The notes: a model not told the origin generated them from the sequence alone. DNA of 64,000 nucleotides from Pseudomonadota bacterium (GCA_018362935.1 JAHALQ010000002.1:1-64000), one strand, 5' to 3'; numbered from the stretch's first letter, positions 1 through 9,209 are shown. Numbers and translations are program-made.

Positions 1-753
1 TTTCGTACTTTCCTGTCCCTTTCCGTTCTCACGCCTGGACTTGTCTGGACCGTTTTCGACGCCCGCGCCCAGACCTGTTCCCAGGCGCCTTCCTGTTCCC
101 AGCTCGGTTACACCAAAACCGTGTCCCAATGTGCCGGTAAAAATATGATTAAGTGTCCCTTTGACACTTCTCTCGCCTATTGCGAGGACAATGTCATTAT
201 CTCCTGCGCTTCCCTGGGCTTTACCGATACGATTGCCGAATGCCCCGGCTCTTATGTCAAATGCCCGGCCGACAGTTCCAAAGGTAAATGCGATTTCGAA
301 GCCTCGCCCGGCGATTTGAAGTATTCTCTGCGCACATCCGACCATAACGGCTGGCTCCTGTGCAACGGGCGCTCTTATTCTTCCTCGCAGTATCCCGAAC
401 TCTATTCCGCTATCAGCGGCTCCTTCGGCTCTTACCTGCCCAATTACTCCGGCTATTTCCTCAAAGCCGCCGCGACTTCCTATGCCTATTCTTTCAAGAC
501 TGCTCAACAGGCCGGTTTGCCCAATATTACGGGAAGATTTCCTCAGGGGATTAGAAACTACACACCCTCTTTCTACGGCGCTTTCTACAATTACGCTTAT
601 TACAGAAGCTATTGGGCTCCCGATACGGCAACTGACGGATTATGGCTGGGCTTTGACGCTTCCCGCTCCAACTCGATTTACGGACGCTCAAGCACGGTTA
701 CGCCGCAGAACTACTCCGCCAACGTTTTTATCTACGCCGGCAGGAAAAAATAG
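1..753 (+). CDS. Exported Cys-rich protein with phage tail-collar-like C-terminus (5' partial)
   Basis: The reading frame is open from base 1, so the start lies upstream. The first visible residues form a hydrophobic stretch ending in DARAQ, like the end of a signal peptide. About 70 residues follow with many regularly spaced Cys (blocks such as CPFDTSLAYC), then a segment resembling the phage tail collar domain: GWLLCNGRSYSSSQYPELY, a GLPNITG motif, and a C-terminal STVTPQNYSANVFIYAGRK typical of collar and tip proteins. The combination suggests a secreted or surface protein using a collar fold for binding or trimerisation (inference). It converges on engB with an 11-base gap. It could be a prophage remnant, but no other phage gene is nearby. 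Confidence 0.7.
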   Translation, partial: FRTFLSLSVLTPGLVWTVFDARAQTCSQAPSCSQLGYTKTVSQCAGKNMIKCPFDTSLAYCEDNVIISCASLGFTDTIAECPGSYVKCPADSSKGKCDFEASPGDLKYSLRTSDHNGWLLCNGRSYSSSQYPELYSAISGSFGSYLPNYSGYFLKAAATSYAYSFKTAQQAGLPNITGRFPQGIRNYTPSFYGAFYNYAYYRSYWAPDTATDGLWLGFDASRSNSIYGRSSTVTPQNYSANVFIYAGRKK

Positions 754-764
754 TGATTTTTTGA

Positions 765-1406
765 TTAAACCAGAGAAGCAATCTCGGCTTGCAGCTCGGC
801 AATGCCGAGATTCTTTTCGGAACTGGTGCACAGCACTTTATTATAGGCCGCGGCGTGTCCGGCTGCCGCTTTTTCTGTCTGAGCCAGTACTTCTTGCAAG
901 TCTTTGGCGCTGATTTTATCAATCTTAGTCAGCACAATTTGATAGGTGACAGCCGCTTTGTCGAGCATATCCATTATTTCGCTGTCGACTTTTTTTATGC
1001 CGTGGCGTGAATCAATCAACAGGAATACCCGTTTAAGATTGACCCGTCCCTGCAAATAGGTAAAAATCAGCCGCTGCCATTGTTTGACAACGCTTTCCGG
1101 GGCTTGGGCATAGCCATAGCCCGGCAGGTCGACCAGATGCAGCTTGTCTGCCAGATTAAAGTAGTTGAGCTGCTGGGTACGTCCCGGGGTATTGGATGTT
1201 TTGGCAAGCCCTCTTTGTCCGGTTACGGCATTGATAATGCTCGATTTTCCGACGTTGGAGCGCCCGGCAAAAGCTGCTTCCGGCCATTCCGACAGCGGCA
1301 GCTGCTCAAGCTTGGCAACGCCGAGCACAAAGCTTGTCCCTTGTTTGAACAAAGCTTTGGCGGCGTTTAACTCTGCGTCGGAAAATGTCTGCGGTTCAAA
1401 CCCCAT
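765..1406 (-). CDS. engB: Ribosome biogenesis GTP-binding protein EngB (YsxC/YihA)
   Basis: A 213-residue TrmE-Era-EngA-EngB-family GTPase needed for assembly of the large ribosomal subunit in the cytoplasm. The GTPase motifs are in order: G1 GRSNVGKS (about 48-55), G2 region TPGRTQ, G3 DLPG, G4 TKID, and a C-terminal TSS region at G5. Length is normal for EngB. Its ATG overlaps the yidC stop (TAATG), which indicates translational coupling at the end of the rpmH-rnpA-yidD-yidC-engB block, an order conserved in many Alphaproteobacteria. Confidence 0.96.
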   Translation of the reverse strand: MGFEPQTFSDAELNAAKALFKQGTSFVLGVAKLEQLPLSEWPEAAFAGRSNVGKSSIINAVTGQRGLAKTSNTPGRTQQLNYFNLADKLHLVDLPGYGYAQAPESVVKQWQRLIFTYLQGRVNLKRVFLLIDSRHGIKKVDSEIMDMLDKAAVTYQIVLTKIDKISAKDLQEVLAQTEKAAAGHAAAYNKVLCTSSEKNLGIAELQAEIASLV

Positions 1407-3082
1407 TAATCAACTCCGATTTTTTTCATAATGACTTTTTGCTGGATGATTGACAATATATTGCTTAATGTCCAGTAAATCACCAGTCCCGACGCAAAAT
1501 GCCCCAGCATGAACATGAAAATCAGCGGCATCAGGGCAAACATCCGCGCCTGGTCTGGGTTAGACGGTTTGGGGTTGAGCTTCTGCTGGACATACATGGT
1601 CAGCCCCATGACAATCGGCCAGATGCCGATATCCAGAAAACCCGGAACCGGAATGTGCGTCAAAACGGAAATCGTCAGCGGATCGGGCGCCGAAAGATCT
1701 TTAATCCAGCCGATAAACGGCGCGTGGCGTATTTCAATGGCAATATTCAAAACCTTGTACAATGAGAAAAAGACCGGGATTTGAATCAGCATCGGCAGGC
1801 AGCCCGAAGCCGGATTAATTTTTTCTTTGCGGTAAAGTTCCATCATTTCCTGCTGCAGCTTCATCTTGTCGCCCTTGAATTTTTCCTGCAAAGACTGAAT
1901 CTTCGGCTGGACTTTTTTCATCTTTGACATGCTCTCGTAAGACTTGTTGGCGACCGGGAACATCGCCAGGCGCAGCAGCGCCGCAAACAGCAGAATGGCC
2001 CAACCCATATTGCCGATAAACTTGTACAGGAAATTCAAAATATAGAAGAACGGTTTGGTTAAAAAGTAATACCAGCCGAAGTCAACCGCGAGGTCAAACT
2101 TGTCGATATGCAGGTCTTTGGAGTATTTGTCGAGCAGCGTAATTTCTTTGGCACCGGCAAAAAAGCGGTGTTCGGTTGTGCCCACGCTGCCGTTTTCAAC
2201 GGTCAGCGGCTGGCCGACAAAGTCGGTTTGATATGCGTTTTCGCCGGTTTTGGAAAATTTGACATTGCTTTTCTGGTTATTGTCCAAAATCAAAGCTGAA
2301 AACCAGTAATGGTCGGAAAAGCCGGCCCAGCCGCCGTTGCTTTTGAATTCTTCTTTTTTGTCGTCTTTAAGGGAAGAATACTTGATTTCCTTCAAGGTCG
2401 AGTCCAAAACGCCGCTCATGCCCTCATGCACCACGCGGGTGGTGTTTTCGCCTTCAATATGCGTCTTGTTAATCAGGCCGTAGGGATAAAGGCTGATTTT
2501 GCGGCCGGTATTGTTTTCGACAGACTGGTCGATTTTGAACATATAATTGTCATCAACACTGATTTTGCGTATAAATTTTAAGCCTTGCCCGTTGTCCCAT
2601 TCCAAAACGACCGGGGTCTGCGGCGTCAGTTTGCTGCCTTTGACTCGCCACAAAGTTTCGCTGTCAGGCAGGCGCAATTTGTTTTCGGCATCGATAAAGC
2701 CGAATTCGGCATAATAGGGCGCTTTGCTTTGCGCCGGAGACAGCAGTTCCACATCGCCGCTGTCGGCCTCCATGGTTTCTTTGTATTTGTCCAGATACAA
2801 CTCGTCAAATCTCGCGCCCTTAACTCGGATTGAACCTCGGACGGCACTATTGTCAATATCGACGCGTTTGTCGGCTTTCAGGATGGTTTCAATATCAGGC
2901 GCAGAAGCTGTTTTGTCTGCAACGGCAATCGGCTGAGCAGTCTCTGCCTTAACCTCGACTTTTGCCGGTTCGCCGGATGCTTCCGGAACAGCCTGTTTTT
3001 TGGGAAACAGCCAGTTGGTGGCAAAAATGACGGCCATAGACAATAAAATAGCGGCATACAGCCCCTTCATATCTTCTTTCAT
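1406..3082 (-). CDS. yidC: Membrane protein insertase YidC
   Basis: A 558-residue inner-membrane insertase that works alone or with Sec. There is an N-terminal membrane segment (about 8-26), a low-complexity linker, a large periplasmic P1 domain (about 60-340), and the conserved C-terminal 60KD_IMP core with five membrane segments. The core includes LLRLAMFPVANKS, with the functional Arg, and the PASGCLPMLIQIPVFFSLY segment. Length and layout are those of the Gram-negative YidC. A second ATG four codons in (3070) is also possible. It lies directly upstream of engB and downstream of yidD. Confidence 0.97.
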   Translation of the reverse strand: MKEDMKGLYAAILLSMAVIFATNWLFPKKQAVPEASGEPAKVEVKAETAQPIAVADKTASAPDIETILKADKRVDIDNSAVRGSIRVKGARFDELYLDKYKETMEADSGDVELLSPAQSKAPYYAEFGFIDAENKLRLPDSETLWRVKGSKLTPQTPVVLEWDNGQGLKFIRKISVDDNYMFKIDQSVENNTGRKISLYPYGLINKTHIEGENTTRVVHEGMSGVLDSTLKEIKYSSLKDDKKEEFKSNGGWAGFSDHYWFSALILDNNQKSNVKFSKTGENAYQTDFVGQPLTVENGSVGTTEHRFFAGAKEITLLDKYSKDLHIDKFDLAVDFGWYYFLTKPFFYILNFLYKFIGNMGWAILLFAALLRLAMFPVANKSYESMSKMKKVQPKIQSLQEKFKGDKMKLQQEMMELYRKEKINPASGCLPMLIQIPVFFSLYKVLNIAIEIRHAPFIGWIKDLSAPDPLTISVLTHIPVPGFLDIGIWPIVMGLTMYVQQKLNPKPSNPDQARMFALMPLIFMFMLGHFASGLVIYWTLSNILSIIQQKVIMKKIGVD

Positions 3083-3154
3083 CTAATGCAAACTCCTGAT
3101 ATAAAATACATCGCTTTGTTATATTTATTATAAATTTCAGGGCAAAGCAAGCCC

Positions 3155-3394
3155 TTATGCCGATTTATTATTAGGGGAATCCTTAGGCGGAACCGGGTCG
3201 TCCCCCTGGCCGCCCCACGGGTGGCAGCGCAAAATGCGGCGGATGCCGAGGTACGAGCCTTTGACAACGCCGTGAATCAGCAGCGCCTGGATAAAATATT
3301 CCGAGCAGCTCGGGCGGTAGCGGCAGACATGCGGCAGAAAAGGGGATATCGCTTTTTGATAAAACCTAATCAGCCAGATCATGAGCTGTTTCAT
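3155..3394 (-). CDS. yidD: Membrane protein insertion efficiency factor YidD
   Basis: A small (79-residue) YidD/DUF37 protein that assists YidC-dependent insertion at the inner membrane. The hallmarks are visible: an N-terminal amphipathic helix ([14 protein letters not shown]), the Cys-containing [10 protein letters not shown] motif, and [13 protein letters not shown] near the C-terminus. The frame extends 28 codons further upstream, but the upstream part is rnpA in another frame. The ATG at 3394 gives the family-typical start and a 29-base overlap with rnpA. Confidence 0.93.
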   Translation of the reverse strand: MKQLMIWLIRFYQKAISPFLPHVCRYRPSCSEYFIQALLIHGVVKGSYLGIRRILRCHPWGGQGDDPVPPKDSPNNKSA

Positions 3395-3770
3395 GCTTCT
3401 TCTCTTTGGGGTTGGACAGCAGTTGGTTGATGTTGCGAATGGCTTTTTCCATATCGGCTTTGAGTCGTTTAAAGTCAACGTCGGCGGTATTGTAACGGCC
3501 GATTAAAACATAGTCGGTTTTTCCGCGCCCGTATTGCGCAAAAAGCGCGGCGGCCGCGGCGCGCAAGCGCCGTTTGGTACGGTTGCGCAGATGCGCCTTG
3601 CCGATTTTCTTGGTAACGGTATAGCCCAGATAACAGCTTTCCTGATTAAGGATTTTGCCTTCTCTGGATAAACTTTGAGCCGCCTGAAGGATTAAGGAAG
3701 GCATAACCACCTTTAATCCTTTGGCGACTCTGACGAATTCTTTTCTTTTTTTTAAGATAAGAACTTTCAT
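3366..3770 (-). CDS. rnpA: Ribonuclease P protein component
   Basis: A 134-residue basic protein subunit of RNase P, which binds the M1 RNA and helps mature the 5' ends of tRNAs. The family signature is clear: the N-terminal [13 protein letters not shown], the central [18 protein letters not shown] stretch (the RNR motif), and an alternating hydrophobic strand YVLIGR. It starts 4 bases after rpmH and overlaps yidD. The C-terminal KEKKHETAH tail is longer than the core family. Confidence 0.95.
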   Translation of the reverse strand: MKVLILKKRKEFVRVAKGLKVVMPSLILQAAQSLSREGKILNQESCYLGYTVTKKIGKAHLRNRTKRRLRAAAAALFAQYGRGKTDYVLIGRYNTADVDFKRLKADMEKAIRNINQLLSNPKEKKHETAHDLAD

Positions 3771-3774
3771 GAGC

Positions 3775-3909
3775 TTAGGCAGAAAGTCTCTTGCGACCTC
3801 TTGCGCGGCGAGCAGCCAGAACTTTGCGGCCGCCGGCGGTAGCCATGCGGGTGCGGAAGCCGTGACGGCGGGCTCTTACCAGTTTGCTGGGTTGGTATGT
3901 ACGTTTCAT
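3775..3909 (-). CDS. rpmH: Large-subunit ribosomal protein L34
   Basis: A 44-residue very basic protein reading [18 protein letters not shown] at the N-terminus and ending GRKRLSA, the textbook L34 sequence. It is part of the 50S subunit near the exit-tunnel side of domain I. A purine-rich GGAG ribosome-binding site lies just upstream. It is the first gene of the rpmH-rnpA-yidD-yidC-engB transcription block. Confidence 0.97.
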   Translation of the reverse strand: MKRTYQPSKLVRARRHGFRTRMATAGGRKVLAARRARGRKRLSA

Positions 3910-4024
3910 TTTATTTCTCCGGTTGGCCAGGCTTATGCCTGATTATTATTAATTAAAGTCCCCGTCTGAGGACTCTCGGACATCATGCTTATAAAGTCAA
4001 AAACCGCCTGTGTCAAGCCTTAAT

Positions 4025-4759
4025 TCAATAGCTTAAGCCTTTTCCGCCGCGCAGAATATTTTCGATTTCGGATGTGTAAGCGCCGTTTTCCGCGTGTACG
4101 GCCAGCGGGCGGCAGATACGCAGCGGCGTCTTTGAGTCTTTGCGTGCCGTGACGATAACGCGCTTGGCATCTTGCCCTTCTTTTGAACACAGCGGGATTA
4201 CGCTGACGGCGCCGAGCCGTCCGTGAATATGGTACAAAATTTCTTCCAGGGCGGCCGCCCGGTTAATCATATAAAAATATCCCTGCGGCCGTATCATCTT
4301 GATGCAGAATTTAATCCATTCGCCCAAATTCGGCACGGTTGAAAAATTATGCGCGGCGGCTTTGCTGCCCTGCGGCGAGGGCAAATCTTTCTCGGCATAG
4401 GGCGGATTGCTGATGACATGCGCAAACGAGCAAAACGGCAGCGGGCAGTCTTTTATGTCGGCATTGATAAACTTGACAAAGTCAAACCCGTTTTCCGCCG
4501 CGCTCATGTTTGCCAGCTCGGCAAGCCGCGGCTGAATTTCAAGCCCGCATACGGATATGCCCTTGTCTTTAAGTCTTTGCGCCAGACACAGGGACACCGC
4601 CCCGGTGCCGGAGCCGACATCGAGAATATTGTCATTCTGCTTGACATCCAAGACCGCCGATGCTAACAAAACTGCATCGCTTGAAGCATGGTAGCCGTCA
4701 TCCGGCTGATAAATTTTAACCTTGCGGTCAAGCAGGTGGTTTTCGCTGTAATCATTCAT
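4025..4759 (-). CDS. tRNA1(Val) A37 N6-methyltransferase-like protein (TrmN6/YfiC family)
   Basis: A 244-residue SAM-dependent methyltransferase. The SAM-binding motif I is NILDVGSGTGAVSL (about 44-57), an acidic residue after motif II binds the ribose (GLEIQPR), and the N6-adenine catalytic motif is NPPYAEKD (about 117-124). This NPPY set matches the COG4123 family that includes tRNA1(Val) A37 methyltransferase. The exact tRNA substrate is inferred. It is divergent from mntP with a 73-base promoter region between them, and a GAGGAGC ribosome-binding site supports the ATG at 4759. Confidence 0.8.
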   Translation of the reverse strand: MNDYSENHLLDRKVKIYQPDDGYHASSDAVLLASAVLDVKQNDNILDVGSGTGAVSLCLAQRLKDKGISVCGLEIQPRLAELANMSAAENGFDFVKFINADIKDCPLPFCSFAHVISNPPYAEKDLPSPQGSKAAAHNFSTVPNLGEWIKFCIKMIRPQGYFYMINRAAALEEILYHIHGRLGAVSVIPLCSKEGQDAKRVIVTARKDSKTPLRICRPLAVHAENGAYTSEIENILRGGKGLSY

Positions 4760-4832
4760 AAGCCGCTCCTCAATTCGGCTTTATTATAATGAAGTCAGCC
4801 TGAAAATCCAGTCCTAATTCACGGAGTATGGC

Positions 4833-5393
4833 ATGAACCTGACAGATATCTTTTTGTTGGCGCTGGCATTGGCGGTTGACGCTTTTGCCGTTTCTTTTTC
4901 CTATGGGCTGATTATCCGCCAAAACCGTCGCGCTGCGGCTCTGAAACTGGCTTCCGCCGTCGGGCTGGGGCAGTTTATCATGCCGCTGCTCGGCTGGTAT
5001 GGCGCCCGCAGCGTTTATAGCCTGATAGAGCAGATTGACCATTGGATAGCCTTTTTCGTCTTTTTGACGCTTGGCCTGAAAGTGATTGTCGATTCTCTCA
5101 AAAACTGCGATTGTCAGGAAAAACTCAATAAATCGCTTTCTCTGAAAATTTTGTTTATGATAGGCGTTGGCACTTCCATAGACGCTTTTGTCAGCGGCTC
5201 AATGCTCTATTTTGTCAAAGCGCCGGTCTGCTCGTCCGCTGTTATCATCGGTCTGACCGCTTTTGTCTGTTCATTGGTCGGTTTTAACTTGTGCCGTGTT
5301 TTTAAAAAGCTGAAAACTTGTTATTTGGAGCAGGCCGCCGGCATCATCCTGATTTTGCTCGGCTGTAAGATTCTTTATGAGCACCTGAACTAG
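4833..5393 (+). CDS. mntP: Manganese efflux pump MntP
   Basis: A 186-residue, six-helix inner-membrane protein of the MntP family, which exports Mn2+ and protects against manganese toxicity. The two internal repeats each carry a conserved Asp: ALAVDAFAVSFSYG near residue 17 and GVGTSIDAFVSGS near residue 115. Length is typical. The start at 4833 is set by ACGGAG six bases upstream. I see no convincing yybP-ykoY Mn riboswitch, since only 73 bases separate it from the divergent methyltransferase gene. Its stop overlaps the convergent thioesterase gene by 4 bases. Confidence 0.9.
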   Translation: MNLTDIFLLALALAVDAFAVSFSYGLIIRQNRRAAALKLASAVGLGQFIMPLLGWYGARSVYSLIEQIDHWIAFFVFLTLGLKVIVDSLKNCDCQEKLNKSLSLKILFMIGVGTSIDAFVSGSMLYFVKAPVCSSAVIIGLTAFVCSLVGFNLCRVFKKLKTCYLEQAAGIILILLGCKILYEHLN

Positions 5394-6133
5394 CGTTCCT
5401 GCCACACCACCGTTGCTTTGGCCAGCTCGCGGTTATTGTTGCCGTCATAAGTGTTGATGCTGTGTGTCGTCGTCAAGTCGTCAAACTGGGTGTTGACCAT
5501 AATTTTCTCGCCGAGATAGCCTTCTTTCTTAAAAGCGATTTCAATATAATGCGGCGTGTGCTTGAGCCTGAAACCGGAATCAACCGATTCGCATGCCCAC
5601 AAAGCGTAAACCGCATTGTTGACATGGCGGTTGAGGTCGATATCGTCATAACGGACGCGGAATTTGGCTTGATAATCGACGCGTTCCAAATCTTTGATTT
5701 TGGGAAATTCGGTATTCAGGGCGCGGTTTTCAATCAATTCATAATCGGGCAGGCGGTCTTTCAAAGCGACCGGGCGGTGTTTGACAAAGTCAATCATAAC
5801 CCATTGGCTGGACGCCCGGATAATGCTTTTGCCGTCGCCGCCGAAAACCTCAAAGTCGCGGGTGACGCTGACTTTCTTCTCGGCCGAAGGCCATGTCTGA
5901 ATACGGATGTTTTCATCCATTTTGGGCAGACGGTCGATTTCAATCGCATAATTCGAGCCGACCCATGTGACTTTGTTCTTCAGGCAGAACCTCACGCCGA
6001 AGCCCAGCCGGGTGACGTCGGCATAGGCCATATCCTGAAAAATGTTCATCAGTGTAATAATGCGCATGCGGTTGTTACGGTCGCATTCATAGCTGCGTAC
6101 GGTGTAATCCCGGGTAAACTTGGTAATTTCCAT
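5390..6133 (-). CDS. Acyl-ACP thioesterase family protein, copy 2
   Basis: A 247-residue double-hotdog protein of the acyl-[acyl-carrier-protein] thioesterase family, which releases free fatty acids from ACP. The second hotdog carries the DIDLNRHVNN motif (164-173), matching the D-x-N-x-H-V-N-N catalytic signature of FatA/FatB-type enzymes. The first hotdog begins YTVRSYECDRNNRMRI. It is about half identical to the gene just upstream, so the pair is a tandem duplication. GAGGAAA lies eight bases before the ATG. Chain-length preference cannot be read from the sequence. Confidence 0.8.
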   Translation of the reverse strand: MEITKFTRDYTVRSYECDRNNRMRIITLMNIFQDMAYADVTRLGFGVRFCLKNKVTWVGSNYAIEIDRLPKMDENIRIQTWPSAEKKVSVTRDFEVFGGDGKSIIRASSQWVMIDFVKHRPVALKDRLPDYELIENRALNTEFPKIKDLERVDYQAKFRVRYDDIDLNRHVNNAVYALWACESVDSGFRLKHTPHYIEIAFKKEGYLGEKIMVNTQFDDLTTTHSINTYDGNNNRELAKATVVWQER

Positions 6134-6200
6134 TAATTTTTCCTCAGCCGTTTTCTTGGTTGATTAATCTTATAACGGAACAAATTTAATATTTGATGAA

Positions 6201-6959
6201 TCAAACGGCCTGGTTCTGTTTAGGTGCCCATTCGATTTCCAGGCGTGCCAGCTCGCGGTCGTCGGCGCCGCCGTATGTATAAATGCCGTGAATGGTGCGC
6301 AGGCGGTCCTGCTGCGTGACAACCCGGATTTTTTCGCCCATATGCCCTTCTTTTTTGAAAGCCACGTTTATGCGCCGCGGATTGTGATTCAGGCGGAACT
6401 CCGCATCTACTGCCTCGCACGCCCATAATATATACACGGCGTTGTTGACGTGTTTGTTGATGTCAATATCGTCAAAACGAACCCGGAATTTATAATCGTC
6501 ATCGCCGTTTTCGGCTTCGGGAATTTTCGGAAAATCAGCGCTCATCGCATGTTCTTCGAGAGCCTCGTATTCCGGCAGGTTGTCTTTGAGGCTGACCGGG
6601 CGTTTGCGGGCAAAGTCAATCAGAATCCACTGGCTGCAGGCGCGGATAATGCTTTTGCCGTCTTCGCCGAACACCTCAAAATCGCGAATGGCGCCGATGC
6701 GCCGTTGTTCCGAAGGCCAGGTTTCTATCCGGATATTTTCATGCATTTGGGGCAGGCGGTCGATTTCCAGCATATAATTTGAGCCGACCCACGCCAGTCC
6801 GCGCGACAGCACATATTCGATTCCCAGTCCCATTTGATGGGCATGGTTATCGGCCATGTCCTGAAAAATGTTCATCAGGGTCAGAATGCGCAGGTTGTTG
6901 TTGCGGTCGCATTCATAGCTGCGAATATTATATGTTCCGGCAAGTTTCGTGATTTTCAT
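6201..6959 (-). CDS. Acyl-ACP thioesterase family protein, copy 1
   Basis: A 252-residue double-hotdog acyl-ACP thioesterase with DIDINKHVNN as the catalytic motif and an N-terminus (YNIRSYECDRNNNLRI) nearly matching its downstream paralog. The frame runs 80 codons further upstream inside the preceding gene, but ATG at 6959 has a GGAG ribosome-binding site and gives the same start as the paralog. It overlaps the end of the metallo-hydrolase gene by 32 bases, so the two are probably co-transcribed. Two paralogs may differ in acyl-chain preference (inference). Confidence 0.8.
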   Translation of the reverse strand: MKITKLAGTYNIRSYECDRNNNLRILTLMNIFQDMADNHAHQMGLGIEYVLSRGLAWVGSNYMLEIDRLPQMHENIRIETWPSEQRRIGAIRDFEVFGEDGKSIIRACSQWILIDFARKRPVSLKDNLPEYEALEEHAMSADFPKIPEAENGDDDYKFRVRFDDIDINKHVNNAVYILWACEAVDAEFRLNHNPRRINVAFKKEGHMGEKIRVVTQQDRLRTIHGIYTYGGADDRELARLEIEWAPKQNQAV

Positions 6960-8454
6960 CGGTTTCTCCTTTTTTCTGTCGCCGCAGCAACAGCATCTTA
7001 AATTTATTTTTGCAGCGTCGCGCGCTGAATGTCCTTTTAAGAAAGCCTTCACCCGATGTCGGTTTTTGCCAGACTTCGCTGAAAGTCGCGCCGCCGCTGC
7101 CATAACTGACGACCAGCCAGGTTGCCGGCGCTTCGTCGGCAAGAATGCATTTTCCGGCTTCCAGACGGTAGGTCTGATTATTTTTGGGCGTTGTTTCAAT
7201 CAGGTTTAATCCCAGATACTGCATCAGGCCGCGGCTGCTTTCGGCAATATAGCACGGGCAGTGCGTGGGGATAAACACGGGTTTTTCCAGCAGGCTGTTG
7301 AGATACTCGAAATCGCCGGCAAAACCGTGCCCGTATCCTTGCAGTTCGGGATAATCCTCAACCGTGACAAACTTGATGTTGCGGGAATTAAACTGTCCTT
7401 TGAGCGGGTTAAAGAATGTCCGCGCCGTAATAATGCCGATGCTGTTGTCCGCACAGTCGCCGAAAGAATTGCCGATGTCGTTATAATCGCCGATAACGAC
7501 AAAAGATTTGCCGAGTTTTTGGATGTCCCGCGGTTTGCCCGTAAAAATTTTAATTCTTCCTTTGGCAGCCTTGGCGAAAGAAATGCCGTATTTTTTGATT
7601 AAATCGAGGTATCCGTAAAAATTATCGCTGCCGTAAAAGACCACGTTTTTGCGCAGTTTCAAAGCGGCCAGAAATGCCGTCAGATACATTTCGGGATGCG
7701 TCGGATAAACCGGAATAAAAATTTTGTCTTTATGCTGTTTTTTGATGATTTGAACAATTTTCTTAAAAGTGTCGACCTCCCGGATAGCAAAACCGTCTTC
7801 GGTAATTCCGCAAAAATCGGCCACCACATGCGTAATTTGCGGTGCCAGCCGGCGGATGGTCTTGACATTCGTCGGTTTGCGAAAATAGGTGCTGTTGTCG
7901 ATTTTCATGTCGCCGGTATGATAGACTGTTGCGAAACGGCTTTTGATAATAAATCCAAAACTGTCAAAACAGGTATGCGACGCGGCGATGACCTCAATTT
8001 CCAGCGAGCCGATTTTGATTTTGTCACCGTCCCGGATGCAGTGGAAATCCGGCCGCCGGTATTTGGGAACGTCAAACCCGGCATACAGGTCTTCCAAAAT
8101 CATTTTGGTATATTTTCCGCCGTAAAGCGGCGGCATCAGGTATCCGGCCTTGAGGTAATGGACGATTCCGTTGAGGTGATCGGGGTGGGAATGGGTCAAA
8201 AAAACGGCCCCCGGATTAAGAAACGGCGTTTTGAGCAAATCCCGGATATCCGGGACGGCTGCTGCCGAATTCTTAATGCCGAGAGCCTGATGATTGTCAA
8301 ATTTGCCTAAATCGACAATAATCGTGGTAGCCGACAATCCTGACTTTTTCGATACGATATCTGTATACTGGTAGCAGTGGCCGCTGATCTGATCAATATT
8401 GTTTCCCCCGACGGGACGCCAGTAAAAGCCGGTTTCTGCAAAACAGTTTGTCAT
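6928..8454 (-). CDS. Metallo-beta-lactamase-fold hydrolase (RNase J / beta-CASP-like)
   Basis: A 508-residue protein with a metallo-beta-lactamase fold: LTHSHPDHLNG (the HxHxDH metal site, about 85-95), later metal ligands HTGDMK and a C-terminal IPTHCP. The inserted middle region and overall order resemble RNase J-like beta-CASP enzymes. It is shorter than typical RNase J and has a divergent tail rich in Arg and Lys. Substrate is unknown; an RNA or phosphodiester target is a guess from the fold. It sits between a lytic transglycosylase (14-base gap) and the thioesterases. Confidence 0.7.
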   Translation of the reverse strand: MTNCFAETGFYWRPVGGNNIDQISGHCYQYTDIVSKKSGLSATTIIVDLGKFDNHQALGIKNSAAAVPDIRDLLKTPFLNPGAVFLTHSHPDHLNGIVHYLKAGYLMPPLYGGKYTKMILEDLYAGFDVPKYRRPDFHCIRDGDKIKIGSLEIEVIAASHTCFDSFGFIIKSRFATVYHTGDMKIDNSTYFRKPTNVKTIRRLAPQITHVVADFCGITEDGFAIREVDTFKKIVQIIKKQHKDKIFIPVYPTHPEMYLTAFLAALKLRKNVVFYGSDNFYGYLDLIKKYGISFAKAAKGRIKIFTGKPRDIQKLGKSFVVIGDYNDIGNSFGDCADNSIGIITARTFFNPLKGQFNSRNIKFVTVEDYPELQGYGHGFAGDFEYLNSLLEKPVFIPTHCPCYIAESSRGLMQYLGLNLIETTPKNNQTYRLEAGKCILADEAPATWLVVSYGSGGATFSEVWQKPTSGEGFLKRTFSARRCKNKFKMLLLRRQKKGETDENHETCRNI

Positions 8455-8468
8455 AATATCCTATTCGG

Positions 8469-9209
8469 TTATCTGCGGGCCTCCTGCCAAGCAGCTAATT
8501 TAGCTTCGCGCCAAGCATTGGCCTTATTTGCGGTTTTAATTCTGTCAATGCTCTTATTCTTAGCGATAACGCGGCTCTTTTCAAGTTTTTTTGTTTCGCT
8601 TTGCCCAGCTTTTGCAAACAACGGAGCGCCTTTGGCATTGTGTGCCTGGCGGATTGTTTCGTAAACTGAAGCCAGCTTGTTCTTATACCTTCTGGCCTTA
8701 AACGGAACGCTCGAATGATAGGCCATTGCCGCCTTAATCCAGTCGCCTTTTTTATTCTCGTAAAGTTTTTTCAAAAACTTGGCGCCGTATTCGACATTTT
8801 TTTGCGGATCCAGAGCGTCCTCAACACTGGCAAACGCTTTTCCGTGGTAAGCGAGGTTAATCTGCATGCATCCGACGTCAATGCTCTTAACACCTTTGGC
8901 CTGAAGTCTTTTGACTTCGCGTACTGCTTCGGCCTTTGTCGCAAAGAAGCGGCCTTTTCCCTGAGCGTTAATTGTCCAGGGCCAAGCCATGCTCTGCTGT
9001 CTTTGCTCGTTCCAGCGTCCGGTTTCGACTTTGGAAATGGTGGTTAATAGGTGTTCTTTGATTTGATATTCTTTTTCAAATTTTTGTGTTGCGTCCATAC
9101 AAACCAGAGCATCATCTCTAAATTCAGTGTAAGCCCGAGCTTGTACTGGCTGAATAAACATCAGCAATATTAACAAAAACATTAAATATTTTGATACGAA
9201 AAGTCGCAT
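8469..9209 (-). CDS. Periplasmic lytic transglycosylase (SLT domain)
   Basis: A 246-residue exported protein with a signal peptide (residues 1-25, ending VQARA). The SLT-like domain has the catalytic Glu in SKVETGRW (E62) and the downstream VGCMQINLAYHG and YGAKFLKKLY motifs typical of muramidase-fold transglycosylases that cleave peptidoglycan between MurNAc and GlcNAc. The C-terminal 50 residues are Lys- and Ala-rich. It could act as a general wall-remodelling enzyme or serve the distant secretion machinery in a VirB1-like role (inference). Confidence 0.82.
   Translation of the reverse strand: MRLFVSKYLMFLLILLMFIQPVQARAYTEFRDDALVCMDATQKFEKEYQIKEHLLTTISKVETGRWNEQRQQSMAWPWTINAQGKGRFFATKAEAVREVKRLQAKGVKSIDVGCMQINLAYHGKAFASVEDALDPQKNVEYGAKFLKKLYENKKGDWIKAAMAYHSSVPFKARRYKNKLASVYETIRQAHNAKGAPLFAKAGQSETKKLEKSRVIAKNKSIDRIKTANKANAWREAKLAAWQEARR

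Noticed and set aside
4760..4832. Manganese riboswitch upstream of mntP
   Set aside because: The 73-base gap is too short and lacks the characteristic yybP-ykoY motifs.
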